From Roseomonas aeriglobus (GTDB lineage Bacteria; Pseudomonadota; Alphaproteobacteria; Sphingomonadales; Sphingomonadaceae), in assembly GCA_016937575.1 (NCBI GenBank), contig JAFHKN010000002.1, positions 930,001 to 994,000 on the forward strand: a stretch of 64,000 bases of DNA, given 5' to 3'. Below the pieces are notes generated by a model that saw only the letters and a list, made by a program, of their open reading frames with translations, was not told the origin of the DNA and made no database searches. The translations under genes and the position numbers were made by a program. Of this stretch, positions 47,042-56,327 are shown in pieces (positions within the stretch are counted from its first letter, which is position 1; every line of letters begins with the position of its first letter).

Positions 47042-48235
47042 ATGACCGATTTCACCGCCACCCGCGCATTGTTCCATCTGCCGGCGGGCGTCACCTATCT
47101 TGACGGCAACTCGCTCGGGCCGCTGCCCATCGCCGCGCAGGAGCGCGCGCGCCAAGTCGTTACCGACGAATGGGGGGCGTTGCTGATCCGCGGTTGGAAC
47201 GCTGCCGGCTGGATGGCGGCGCCGGGCCGCGTCGGGGACCGGATCGCGCGATTGATCGGTGCCCCGGCAGGCAGCGTGGTGATGGGCGATACGCTCAGCA
47301 TCAAGGTCTATCAGGCGCTCGCCTCCGCGCTCGCGATGCGCCCGGACCGGCGTGTCGTCGTGTCGGACAGCGGCAATTTCCCGACCGATCTCTATATCGC
47401 GCAAGGGCTGCTGGCCTCGCTCGGCTCCGATTATCGGCTGAAGATCGTCGCGCCAGAGGACGTTGCCAGTGCGATCGACGAGACGGTGGCGGTTACCCTG
47501 CTGACCGAGGTCGATTATCGGACCGGCCGTCGCCACGACATGCCGGCGCTGACCGCACGGGCGCACGCGGCAGGGGCGCTCGCGATCTGGGACCTCGCCC
47601 ATAGTGCCGGTGCGGTGCCGGTCGACGTGACCGCCGGCCGGGCCGATTTCGCGGTCGGCTGCACCTATAAATATCTGAATGGCGGGCCCGGTGCGCCGGC
47701 ATTCATCTATGTCGCGCCCCATCATCACGATGCTGCACTGCCGGCGCTGTCGGGGTGGATGGGGCACGCCGCGCCTTTCGCCTTCGACCTCGAGTATCGA
47801 CCGGGCAAGGGGATCGAACGGATGCGTGTCGGCACGCCGCCGGTGATCGCGCTTGCCGTGCTCGACGCCGCGCTCGACGCTTGGGACGGAGTCGATATGG
47901 CCGACGTCCGGGCGCGGTCGATCGAGCTCAGCGAGGCGTTCATTGCGGGGGTCGAGGCGCGCTGCTCCGGCGTGGTCCTGGCATCGCCCCGCGATCCGGA
48001 GGCCCGCGGCAGCCAGGTCGGCTTCCGACATCCACAAGCCTATGCCGTGATGCAGGCGTTGATCGCGGACGGAGTGATCGGCGATTTCCGGGCGCCCGAT
48101 ATCCTGCGCTTCGGTTTCGCGCCGCTGTACAACGACAGCACCGACGTCGAACGGGCTGTGGCGACGCTTGCGGATGTTCTGGCCACAGGCCGCTGGGATC
48201 AGCCGCAATTCCATGCCCTTAACGCCGTTACCTGA
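47042..48235 (+). CDS. kynU: Kynureninase
   Basis: This PLP enzyme cleaves kynurenine to anthranilate and alanine in tryptophan breakdown. It has 397 residues from the ATG at 47042. The N-terminal YLDGNSLGPLPIAAQERAR, FPTDLYIAQGLLASLG, IWDLAHSAGAVPVDV (Asp that holds the pyridine nitrogen) and CTYKYLNGGPGAPAF with Lys210 as the PLP Schiff-base lysine are all family segments. No other kynurenine pathway gene is adjacent. It stands alone between a repeat and a peptidase gene. Confidence 0.93.
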   Translation: MTDFTATRALFHLPAGVTYLDGNSLGPLPIAAQERARQVVTDEWGALLIRGWNAAGWMAAPGRVGDRIARLIGAPAGSVVMGDTLSIKVYQALASALAMRPDRRVVVSDSGNFPTDLYIAQGLLASLGSDYRLKIVAPEDVASAIDETVAVTLLTEVDYRTGRRHDMPALTARAHAAGALAIWDLAHSAGAVPVDVTAGRADFAVGCTYKYLNGGPGAPAFIYVAPHHHDAALPALSGWMGHAAPFAFDLEYRPGKGIERMRVGTPPVIALAVLDAALDAWDGVDMADVRARSIELSEAFIAGVEARCSGVVLASPRDPEARGSQVGFRHPQAYAVMQALIADGVIGDFRAPDILRFGFAPLYNDSTDVERAVATLADVLATGRWDQPQFHALNAVT

Positions 48236-48312
48236 CGCGTTCGGACGGGCTTGACCTTCACCCGATCACCCGCGACCTTGTCTCGACAAAGGGACGACAC
48301 ACGGGGGCGTGG

Positions 48313-49299
48313 GTGGTGCGGTGGCTGGGGGCGATCGGCGTGGTGCTGGCGGGCGCGGCTGCGGCGCAGCACTATCAGCCGCCCAGCCATCTGACCGGCC
48401 CGCCGACGATCCTGCAAAAGGCGTCGCCGCAGGAGGTCCAGGCGCTGGCCGACGGCGGCGGACAGATCGAGCAGGGGCGGCCGGCACGGTGGTCGCTTGC
48501 GGAGCATCGTCGGCTGTCGAGCGCGCTTGCCGCCATCCAGGCCGGGCGGAAGGGCGTCGTCGATGCCTATGTCGTTGCCGTGGCGCTCGACAGCGACCCC
48601 GTCTTCGGCCGCGAGGCGCGCGAGGCGGCACGCGTACTGTCGCGCCGTTACGACGCGGCCGGACGGACGATCGTGCTGGCAGGATCGGACGGCGCCGCCG
48701 AGTCCGCCCACCCGCGTGGATCACCCGACAATATTGCGGCGGCCCTCGCCCGCGTGGCCGAGGCAATGGACACCGCGGAGGACGTGCTGATCCTCTACAC
48801 CACCAGCCACGGGGCGCCGCTGGGCGTCGTCTATAACGACGGCGACCAGGGCTATGGTGCGCTGTCGCCGTATCGCCTGTGGCAGATGCTGGGTGACCTC
48901 GGCATCGGCAACCGCATGATCCTGGTCAGCGCTTGTTATTCGGGCGTGTTCGTGCCGCTGCTCCAGTCGCCGACCAGCGTCATCGTGACCGCCGCCTCGT
49001 CGGAACGAAGCTCGTTCGGCTGCGTCAGCGACAATGACTGGACCTTTTTCGGCGACGCGCTCATCAACCATGCGCTGCGCAAGCCCCAGCCGCTGGCCGC
49101 AGCGGTTTCGGACGCGATAGGGCTGGTGTCGGGCTGGGAGGCCGGCGAAGCGCTGACGCCGTCGGAACCGCAAGTCAGCATCGGCGCGCATGTGGCGCGT
49201 TGGTTGGGGCCGCTGGAGGGGCGCACGCCGCATATTGCCACTGCGCCGGTTGGCCGCCCGGCGGTCGCGGCGATCAAATCGATACCACATCGACGCTGA
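48313..49299 (+). CDS. Exported C13 (legumain/caspase-like) peptidase
   Basis: This is a 328-residue protein with a short signal peptide (about 1-19, ending AGAAAAQ). It has the clan CD caspase/legumain-like core: VLILYTTSHGAPLG with catalytic His166, and MILVSACYSGVFVP with catalytic Cys208. SVIVTAASSERSSFGC is the next conserved strand. Bacterial members of Peptidase_C13 are mostly uncharacterised exported proteins. The GTG start is chosen because the signal peptide follows directly. It lies 37 bp before a ClpP-like gene on the same strand and may be co-transcribed with it. Confidence 0.83.
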   Translation: MVRWLGAIGVVLAGAAAAQHYQPPSHLTGPPTILQKASPQEVQALADGGGQIEQGRPARWSLAEHRRLSSALAAIQAGRKGVVDAYVVAVALDSDPVFGREAREAARVLSRRYDAAGRTIVLAGSDGAAESAHPRGSPDNIAAALARVAEAMDTAEDVLILYTTSHGAPLGVVYNDGDQGYGALSPYRLWQMLGDLGIGNRMILVSACYSGVFVPLLQSPTSVIVTAASSERSSFGCVSDNDWTFFGDALINHALRKPQPLAAAVSDAIGLVSGWEAGEALTPSEPQVSIGAHVARWLGPLEGRTPHIATAPVGRPAVAAIKSIPHRR

Positions 49300-49336
49300 C
49301 GGGAACTTAGCAGGCGGCTGACCGGTTCGGCGCGCC

Positions 49337-49912
49337 ATGGACCAGACACGCCCCAGCGCCCGCCACTATCCCCTGCTCGCGCATCCGCATGTCCATCTGC
49401 ATGGGCCGGTGAACGATGCGATGTACGACAGTTTTCGTCAGCAGGTCCTCGGCGCGCCGGCGGAGGGCAGTTTGGTCTTCTCGATCACGACGTTGGGCGG
49501 CGATCCCGAAGTCGCGCGCGCCATGGGCGACGACGTACGGCTGCTCGGCGACTATACCGGCCGCGAGACGCTGTTCCTGGGCAAGGTCGCGGTCTATTCG
49601 GCCGGAGCGACGTTCATGGCGGCGTTCCCCAACGACAAGCGTTTCCTGACGCGCGGCACACGCATCATGATCCACGAGCGCCAGATGACCGCGTCGGTCG
49701 AACTGAACGGACCGCTCAGGATGCAGGTCGCCAACCTGAAGGGGAAGCTGCACGAGATCGAACAATCGATCGCGATCGAGGAAGAGGGTTTTCGTGCGCT
49801 CATCGCCGGGTCGACGGTCGATTATGACGAGCTGCTCCGAAAGGCGCCGAACAACTGGTATATCGACTGCCAGGAAGCGCTGGCGATGGGCCTCATCCTC
49901 GATGTGATCTGA
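49337..49912 (+). CDS. ClpP-like serine peptidase
   Basis: This 191-residue protein has the ClpP/crotonase-like fold. The nucleophile region is GKVAVYSAGATFMAAF (Ser88) and the histidine region is TRIMIHERQM (His113). Its early SLVFSITTLGGDPEVA replaces the typical ClpP stretch I-N-S-P-G-G, and the rest diverges strongly from housekeeping ClpP (no G-M-A-x-S-M-G motif). It could be a stand-alone or Clp-associated peptidase. No Clp ATPase is adjacent, and there is no signal peptide. The family call is good. Function and target are unknown. Confidence 0.8.
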   Translation: MDQTRPSARHYPLLAHPHVHLHGPVNDAMYDSFRQQVLGAPAEGSLVFSITTLGGDPEVARAMGDDVRLLGDYTGRETLFLGKVAVYSAGATFMAAFPNDKRFLTRGTRIMIHERQMTASVELNGPLRMQVANLKGKLHEIEQSIAIEEEGFRALIAGSTVDYDELLRKAPNNWYIDCQEALAMGLILDVI

Positions 49913-50039
49913 TCGTGCCGTGATCCGTGCTCTCGGCGGGGCGCGGGGAGGCGGCGTTTTTCACCAGGATCTCACTCCTCGCTCATGTCGCTCACCCAAG
50001 CGCGCGCCATGATGGCGGCTCCACAGCAGGAGCCGTTTC

Positions 50040-51419
50040 ATGGCGTATTCCCCGTCGACCGAGCGAACACCGACGATGAAGCTTGCCTTCGCGATCCTCG
50101 TCGCCGCGGCGCTCACCATTCCGCTCTTCGCGGTCTATTTCCTCGTTTACGATCGCCAGACTCAGTCCGAGACGGCCCGCGCTTCGATCGCCGAAGGATG
50201 GGGCGGACCGCAGACGATCGCGGGGCCCGTCCTGGTCATCCCCTATCAGACGGAAGTGACCGAGACGGTAACCGAGAATGATCGGCCGACGACACGGACG
50301 TCACAGGTTTGGCGCGAGTTGCACGTTGCGCCGGACATTGCCGACATCACCTCGTCGCTCGCGCCCGAGCGCCGGCGTCGCTCGATCTACGAGGCGGTCG
50401 TTTACTCGGCAAAGACGAGTGGCACAGCCCGCTTTGCGCTGCCGACCGACCTCACACGGTTTCGCACCACGGTCGATGCGCTCGCCTATGACCGGGCCGA
50501 ACTGCGATTCGGCCTGAGCGACGCGCGCGGGCTGTATGGGCCGCCGCCCGTCGTCGTGATCGACGGCGTCCGCCGCACGCTGCGGCCGGGCAAGGGGCTG
50601 GCATCGACCGGCGGGTCGGGCTTCGTCGCGCCGTTCGACGCGAGCGCTCTGCGCTCCCGGCCGCTCCGAGCGACCTTCGCTTTCGACTTCCGCGGCAATG
50701 CCAGCCTGACACTCGCGCCGCTGGCCGGCGATACCCGCTGGACGGTGACGTCGCCCTGGGCGCACCCGAGCTTCCAGGGCGGGTTCCTGCCCGCCGCGCA
50801 CAGCATCGATGCGAAGGGCTTCACCGCTCGCTGGCGGGTCGGTAATCTGGCGCTTGGCAAGGCGCTGGTCGAGGATGGCACGCCGTCGCCGGTGATCTCG
50901 GAAAAGCCGCAGCCAGGCTCCACCGTCGCAACGCATGAAGCGGGCGTCACGCTGATATCGCCGGTCGATCTCTACGCCCAGGTCAACCGCAGCGTGAAAT
51001 ACGGGTTCCTGTTCATCGGCTTCACCTTCATGGCATTCCTGATGTTCGACGTCGTCGGCGGGGTGCGCGTGTCGGCAATCGAATATCTGCTGGTCGGTGC
51101 GGGCCTAGTGCTGTTCTTCGTCATGCTGCTCGCCTTCGCCGAAGTGATCGGCTTTGCCGCCGCCTATCTGGTGGCGGGTTCAGCGATCGTCGGGCTGCTG
51201 ACGACCTATTCCGCCGCCGTGCTCGGCAGCCGCCGCCGCGCGGGCTTCATCGCTGCGCTGCTCGCGGCGCTCTACGGCGTGCTCTATGTCCTGCTGAGCC
51301 TCGAGGAATATTCGCTGCTCATCGGTTCGGTCCTGTTGTTCGCGGCGCTGGCGAGCATCATGTATCTGACACGCAACATCGAATGGGGCGGGCGCGACGG
51401 CGAAGCGCAAGCGAGCTGA
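50040..51419 (+). CDS. creD: CreD-like inner-membrane protein
   Basis: This is a 459-residue inner-membrane protein of the CreD family, which helps cell-envelope integrity under the CreBC/BlrAB systems. One helix lies at about 14-34. A large periplasmic domain follows with GPVLVIPYQTEV, TRWTVTSPWAHPSFQGGFLP and KPQPGSTVATHEAGVTLISP. Five helices follow from about 320 (VKYGFLFIGFTFMAFLMFDV, IEYLLVGAGLVLFFVMLLAF). The ATG at 50040 has AGGAG 7 bp upstream. No creBC genes are present, so its regulation is unknown. Confidence 0.9.
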   Translation: MAYSPSTERTPTMKLAFAILVAAALTIPLFAVYFLVYDRQTQSETARASIAEGWGGPQTIAGPVLVIPYQTEVTETVTENDRPTTRTSQVWRELHVAPDIADITSSLAPERRRRSIYEAVVYSAKTSGTARFALPTDLTRFRTTVDALAYDRAELRFGLSDARGLYGPPPVVVIDGVRRTLRPGKGLASTGGSGFVAPFDASALRSRPLRATFAFDFRGNASLTLAPLAGDTRWTVTSPWAHPSFQGGFLPAAHSIDAKGFTARWRVGNLALGKALVEDGTPSPVISEKPQPGSTVATHEAGVTLISPVDLYAQVNRSVKYGFLFIGFTFMAFLMFDVVGGVRVSAIEYLLVGAGLVLFFVMLLAFAEVIGFAAAYLVAGSAIVGLLTTYSAAVLGSRRRAGFIAALLAALYGVLYVLLSLEEYSLLIGSVLLFAALASIMYLTRNIEWGGRDGEAQAS

Positions 51420-51428
51420 ATTCGCAAG

Positions 51429-51467
51429 GGGTGATGCGCGTGACGGTTGAGCCCGCGCGCATCACCC
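51429..51467. other. 12-bp hairpin between creD and sdhB
   Basis: GGGTGATGCGCG (51429-51440) and CGCGCATCACCC (51456-51467) form a perfect 12-bp stem with a 15-nt loop. It lies 10 bp after the creD stop and 37 bp before sdhB. It could be a terminator for creD or an attenuator in the sdhB leader. There is no T run. Confidence 0.5.
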
Positions 51468-51503
51468 GCTATCGCGCGCTTCAGAGAAGGACGGATACAA
51501 GCG

Positions 51504-52289
51504 ATGGCCGAATTCACCCTGCCGAAGAACAGCAAGATCACGGGCAAGGGCCGCGTGCACAAGGCGCCGGCCGGGGCGACCCGCGTGAAATCGTTCAAAA
51601 TCTATCGCTACGACCCGGATTCGGGGGAAAACCCCCGCTATGACACGTTCGAGATCGACCTCGACGATTGCGGTCCGATGGTCCTCGACGCGCTCATCAA
51701 GATCAAGGCGGAACAGGACCCGTCGCTGACCTTCCGCCGCTCGTGCCGCGAGGGCATCTGCGGGTCCTGCTCGATGAATCTCGGGGGCAAGAACGGTCTG
51801 GCCTGCACGACCGCGATCGAGGATATCTCGGGCGAAGTGCGCATCACGCCCTTGCCGGCGATGGACGTCATCAAGGACCTGGTCCCGGACTTCACCCACT
51901 TCTACGCGCAATATGCCTCGATCAAGCCGTGGCTGCAGACCGTCACCCCGGCACCGGCTGGCAAGGAGCGGCTCCAGTCGCCCGAACAGCGCGAGAAGCT
52001 CGACGGGCTGTACGAGTGCATTCTGTGCGCCTGCTGCTCGACCAGCTGCCCCAGCTATTGGTGGAACAGCGACAAGTTCCTGGGCCCCGCGATCCTGCTC
52101 CAGGCCTATCGCTGGCTGGCCGACAGCCGCGACGAGATGACCGGCGAGCGCCTCGACGCGCTTGAGGATCCGTTCCGCCTCTATCGCTGCCACACGATCA
52201 TGAACTGCGCGAATGCCTGCCCGAAGGGCCTCAGCCCGGCGAAGGCGATCGCGGAGATCAAGAAGATGGAAGCCGAGCGGATCCTCTGA
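51504..52289 (+). CDS. sdhB: Succinate dehydrogenase iron-sulfur subunit
   Basis: This is the 261-residue electron-transfer subunit of complex II. It has [2Fe-2S] cysteines in [20 protein letters not shown] followed by AC, and the [4Fe-4S] and [3Fe-4S] cysteines in [18 protein letters not shown] and [17 protein letters not shown]. The ATG at 51504 is in the right place for the typical N-terminal strand. sdhC, sdhD and sdhA are not adjacent: creD lies upstream and zapE downstream. The gene lies at the head of a TCA block with mdh and the 2-oxoglutarate dehydrogenase genes. Confidence 0.97.
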   Translation: MAEFTLPKNSKITGKGRVHKAPAGATRVKSFKIYRYDPDSGENPRYDTFEIDLDDCGPMVLDALIKIKAEQDPSLTFRRSCREGICGSCSMNLGGKNGLACTTAIEDISGEVRITPLPAMDVIKDLVPDFTHFYAQYASIKPWLQTVTPAPAGKERLQSPEQREKLDGLYECILCACCSTSCPSYWWNSDKFLGPAILLQAYRWLADSRDEMTGERLDALEDPFRLYRCHTIMNCANACPKGLSPAKAIAEIKKMEAERIL

Positions 52290-52311
52290 TCCGTTCGATC
52301 TGTCACCTGCG

Positions 52312-52385
52312 GTGCTCCGGCGCAGGCCGGAGCGCTGGCGATCACAGCCTCGCGCCGGCCAACGCTCCGGCCTTCGCCGGAGCAC
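52312..52385 (+). repeat. Palindromic repeat (GTGCTCCGGC type) before zapE
   Basis: The arms are GTGCTCCGGC..GCCGGAGCG (52312-52334) and CGCTCCGGCC..GCCGGAGCAC (52363-52385), differing at one position over 23 nt. It sits between sdhB and zapE. Its last GGAG (52379-52382) is 7 bp from the zapE ATG and is the only visible ribosome site. Confidence 0.85.
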
Positions 52386-52389
52386 GGTG

Positions 52390-53499
52390 ATGCCCAACGT
52401 CCTCGCCCGCTACGAAGCGCTGGTCGCCAGCGGCGAACTTCGTCCCGACCCTGCGCAAAAGGACGCCGCCAGCCGCCTTGCCGCGCTGGCGACGGCGCTT
52501 GAGACGCAGGAGAAGCCCGGCCTGATCGGCCGCCTGTTCGGTCGTGCGCCGGAGCCCCTGCGCGGTATCTACATGTGGGGCGGGGTCGGGCGCGGCAAGT
52601 CGATGCTGATGGACCTGTTCCACAGCTGCCTGAAGATCGAGCAGAAACGCCGCGTTCATTTCCACGAATTCATGGCGGAGGTTCACGACCGCCTGCGCCG
52701 CGAGCGCGAGAAGGAGGCGGGCGACCCGATTCCGCCCGTCGCCGCCGCGTTGGCCGAAGATGTCCGCGTGCTGGCGTTCGACGAGCTGGTCGTCACCAAC
52801 ATGGCGGATGCGGCGATCCTGTCGCGGCTCTTCATCGGGCTGTTCGACCGCGGCGTGACGATCGTCGCGACCTCGAACCGCGTGCCGGGCGATCTCTACA
52901 AGAATGGCCTCAATCGCCACCTCTTCCTGCCATTCATCGCGCTGATCGAACAGAAGATGGACGTGATCGCGCTGAACGGCCCGACCGATTATCGGCTCGA
53001 TCGGCTCGGCAACGGGGAAACGTGGCACGTCCCGACCGGCGATGCGGCGACGCAGGCCGTCACGGATGCGTTCTTTCGCTTGACCGATTTCGACCCCGCC
53101 GATCGCGCGAACGTGCCGAGCGAGGACTTGGCCATCCCCGGCGGACGCGTGCTGCATGTACCCAAGAGCCTGAAGGGCGTCGGGGTGTTCAGCTTCAAGC
53201 GCCTGTGCGGCGAGCCGCGCGGGGTGCCCGACTATCTCGCCATCGCGCGGCATTTCCACACCGTCATCATCGTCGGCATTCCGCGTATGGGACCGGAGAA
53301 CCGCAACGAAGCGGCGCGCTTCGTGACCCTGATCGATGCGCTGTACGAGCATAAGGTGAAGCTGCTCGCGACCGCCGATGCTCAGCCGGATGACCTGTAC
53401 ATCGCAGGCGACGGGGCGTTCGAGTTCGAGCGGACGGCGAGCCGGCTCATGGAAATGCGTTCGGCCGATTATCTCGCGCTGGGCCATGGGGCAGAATAA
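52390..53499 (+). CDS. zapE: Cell division protein ZapE (AFG1-like ATPase)
   Basis: This is a 369-residue AFG1/LACE1-family ATPase that modulates FtsZ during division. Walker A is GGVGRGKS (64-71) after RGIYMWGG. KRRVHFHEFMAEVHDRL is family-specific. Walker B is VLAFDEL. FSFKRLCGEPRG and the C-terminal FEFERTASRLMEMRSADYL are conserved too. The ATG at 52390 uses a ribosome site that is part of the upstream repeat; a GTG at 52387 is possible. It lies between sdhB and mdh, an order seen in related genomes to my knowledge. Confidence 0.93.
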   Translation: MPNVLARYEALVASGELRPDPAQKDAASRLAALATALETQEKPGLIGRLFGRAPEPLRGIYMWGGVGRGKSMLMDLFHSCLKIEQKRRVHFHEFMAEVHDRLRREREKEAGDPIPPVAAALAEDVRVLAFDELVVTNMADAAILSRLFIGLFDRGVTIVATSNRVPGDLYKNGLNRHLFLPFIALIEQKMDVIALNGPTDYRLDRLGNGETWHVPTGDAATQAVTDAFFRLTDFDPADRANVPSEDLAIPGGRVLHVPKSLKGVGVFSFKRLCGEPRGVPDYLAIARHFHTVIIVGIPRMGPENRNEAARFVTLIDALYEHKVKLLATADAQPDDLYIAGDGAFEFERTASRLMEMRSADYLALGHGAE

Positions 53500-54870
<1,371 letters not shown>

Positions 54871-54874
54871 CCTC

Positions 54875-55250
54875 CACCCCGGCGAAGGCCGGGGTTCAGT
54901 GGCGGAGGCCGTGCGATGGATGATCAGGCCTGCGTTTACATTATGTCGAGTTCGAGAAACGGCACGCTGTATCTCGGCTCGACGGTGAACCTGTCGAAGC
55001 GCGTCTGGGAACATCGCAACGGCGTCGTCGATGGGTTCACAAAGAGATACGGCTGCAAGCGTCTCGTATGGTACGAGTTTGCAGGTAGCTGGGACGCCGC
55101 ACGGCAGCGCGAGCTGCAAATGAAGGAGTGGAAGCGCGCCTGGAAGGTGCGAGAAATCGAAGGGCTAAATCCCGATTGGGACGACCTCTACGATCGTATC
55201 GCCCAACCATGATCGTTTTCCCCACTGGACCCCGGCCTGCGCCGGGGTGG
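54875..55250 (+). repeat. Palindromic repeat pair enclosing a GIY-YIG gene
   Basis: The left arm (54875-54902), CACCCCGGC..GCCGGGGTTCAGTGG, and the right arm (55222-55250), CCACTGGACCCCGGCC..GCCGGGGTGG, are inverted copies that differ at two of 28 positions. The unit is the same as at 19433-19501, where the arms are 15 nt apart, and at 59311-59412. Here the space between the arms holds the whole GIY-YIG gene and little else. Confidence 0.85.
54916..55212 (+). CDS. GIY-YIG endonuclease domain protein
   Basis: This is a 98-residue single-domain nuclease of the YhbQ/UPF0213 kind. The motif halves are VYI (7-9) and YLG (19-21), followed by Arg29 in SKRVWEHR and the catalytic Glu66 in RQRELQMKEW. 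It has no added DNA-binding domain. Its base composition is lower in GC than the neighbours. Small GIY-YIG genes of this type are often multicopy in alphaproteobacteria. The gene sits between the two arms of a palindromic repeat inserted between mdh and sucD, so it may be part of the repeat's mobility or a passenger. Activity is not proven. Confidence 0.88.
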   Translation: MDDQACVYIMSSSRNGTLYLGSTVNLSKRVWEHRNGVVDGFTKRYGCKRLVWYEFAGSWDAARQRELQMKEWKRAWKVREIEGLNPDWDDLYDRIAQP

Positions 55251-55266
55251 TAAGGATTGAGAGCGA

Positions 55267-56151
55267 ATGAGCATCCTCGTCAACAAGAACACCAAGGTCA
55301 TCACCCAGGGCATGACCGGGGAGACCGGCAGCTTCCACACCAAGGCGGCGCTGGATTACGGCACGCAGATGGTGGGCGGCGTCACGCCGGGTAAGGGCGG
55401 TACCGAGCATCTGGGGCTCCCGGTGTTCAACACCGTTGCCGAAGCGGTGACCAAGACCGGCGCCGATGCCAGCGTCATCTACGTGCCGCCGCCCTTCGCT
55501 GCGGATTCGATTCTAGAAGCGATCGACGCCGAAGTGCCGCTGATCGTCTGCATCACCGAGGGCATTCCGGTGCTCGACATGGTAAAGGTGAAGCGAGCGC
55601 TGTCAGGCAGCAAGTCGCGCCTGATCGGTCCGAACTGCCCGGGCGTGCTGACGCCGGGCGAATGCAAGATCGGCATCATGCCGGGCAGCATCTTCTCGAA
55701 GGGTTCGGTCGGCGTCGTGTCGCGCTCGGGCACGCTAACCTATGAAGCGGTGTTCCAGACGACCAACGCTGGCCTCGGCCAGACCACTGCGGTCGGCATC
55801 GGCGGCGATCCGGTCAACGGCACCAACTTCATCGACGTGCTGGAGCTGTTCCTGGCCGACGACGCGACCGAATCCATCATCATGATCGGCGAAATCGGCG
55901 GCGACGCCGAGGAGCAGGCCGCGCAGTTCCTGATCGACGAGGCCAAGCGCGGCCGCAAGAAGCCGATGGCCGGCTTCATTGCGGGCCGCACGGCGCCTCC
56001 GGGCCGTCGCATGGGCCACGCCGGCGCCATCGTGTCGGGCGGCAAGGGCGACGCCGAAAGCAAGATCGCGGCGATGGAAGCTGCCGGCATCAAGGTCGCG
56101 GATTCGCCCAGCCTGCTGGGCGAGACGCTGGTCTCGGTGTTGAGCAAGTAA
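55267..56151 (+). CDS. sucD: Succinyl-CoA synthetase alpha subunit
   Basis: This subunit binds CoA and carries the phosphohistidine that transfers phosphate between succinyl phosphate and the nucleotide. It has 294 residues. [60 protein letters not shown] and [16 protein letters not shown] with active-site His251 are conserved. The beta subunit gene sucC, which usually lies directly upstream, is not here; the upstream genes are the GIY-YIG insert and mdh. The sucC must lie elsewhere in the genome. Confidence 0.96.
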   Translation: MSILVNKNTKVITQGMTGETGSFHTKAALDYGTQMVGGVTPGKGGTEHLGLPVFNTVAEAVTKTGADASVIYVPPPFAADSILEAIDAEVPLIVCITEGIPVLDMVKVKRALSGSKSRLIGPNCPGVLTPGECKIGIMPGSIFSKGSVGVVSRSGTLTYEAVFQTTNAGLGQTTAVGIGGDPVNGTNFIDVLELFLADDATESIIMIGEIGGDAEEQAAQFLIDEAKRGRKKPMAGFIAGRTAPPGRRMGHAGAIVSGGKGDAESKIAAMEAAGIKVADSPSLLGETLVSVLSK

Positions 56152-56311
56152 ACCTTCTCCAGAGGGAGAAGGATACCGCAGCTTGCGAGCTTGCTCGCTA
56201 GCGGAGGTTGGATGAGGGGATCGTGCGCTTGATAGCGGGATACCCTCACCCAGCTACGACTAAGGCCTTTCAGGCCTAAGTCTGCGCAACCCTCTCCCAC
56301 GGGGAGAGGGG
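56152..56311 (+). repeat. Palindromic extragenic repeat between sucD and sucA
   Basis: The left arm is CCTTCTCC..GGAGAAGG near 56153-56172. Complementary GGATGAGGGG and CCCTCACC lie in the middle, a hairpin AGGCCTTTCAGGCCT at about 56262-56276, and the closing arm CCCTCTCCC..GGGGAGAGGGG is at 56291-56311. Its layout matches 18332-18536. The sucA ribosome site lies directly after it. Confidence 0.8.
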
Positions 56312-56327
56312 AAGTGAGGACGTGGTT

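Noticed and set aside
54875..55250. CRISPR array or phage attachment sites
   Set aside because: The repeats are one inverted pair around a gene, with no direct-repeat/spacer series and no integrase.
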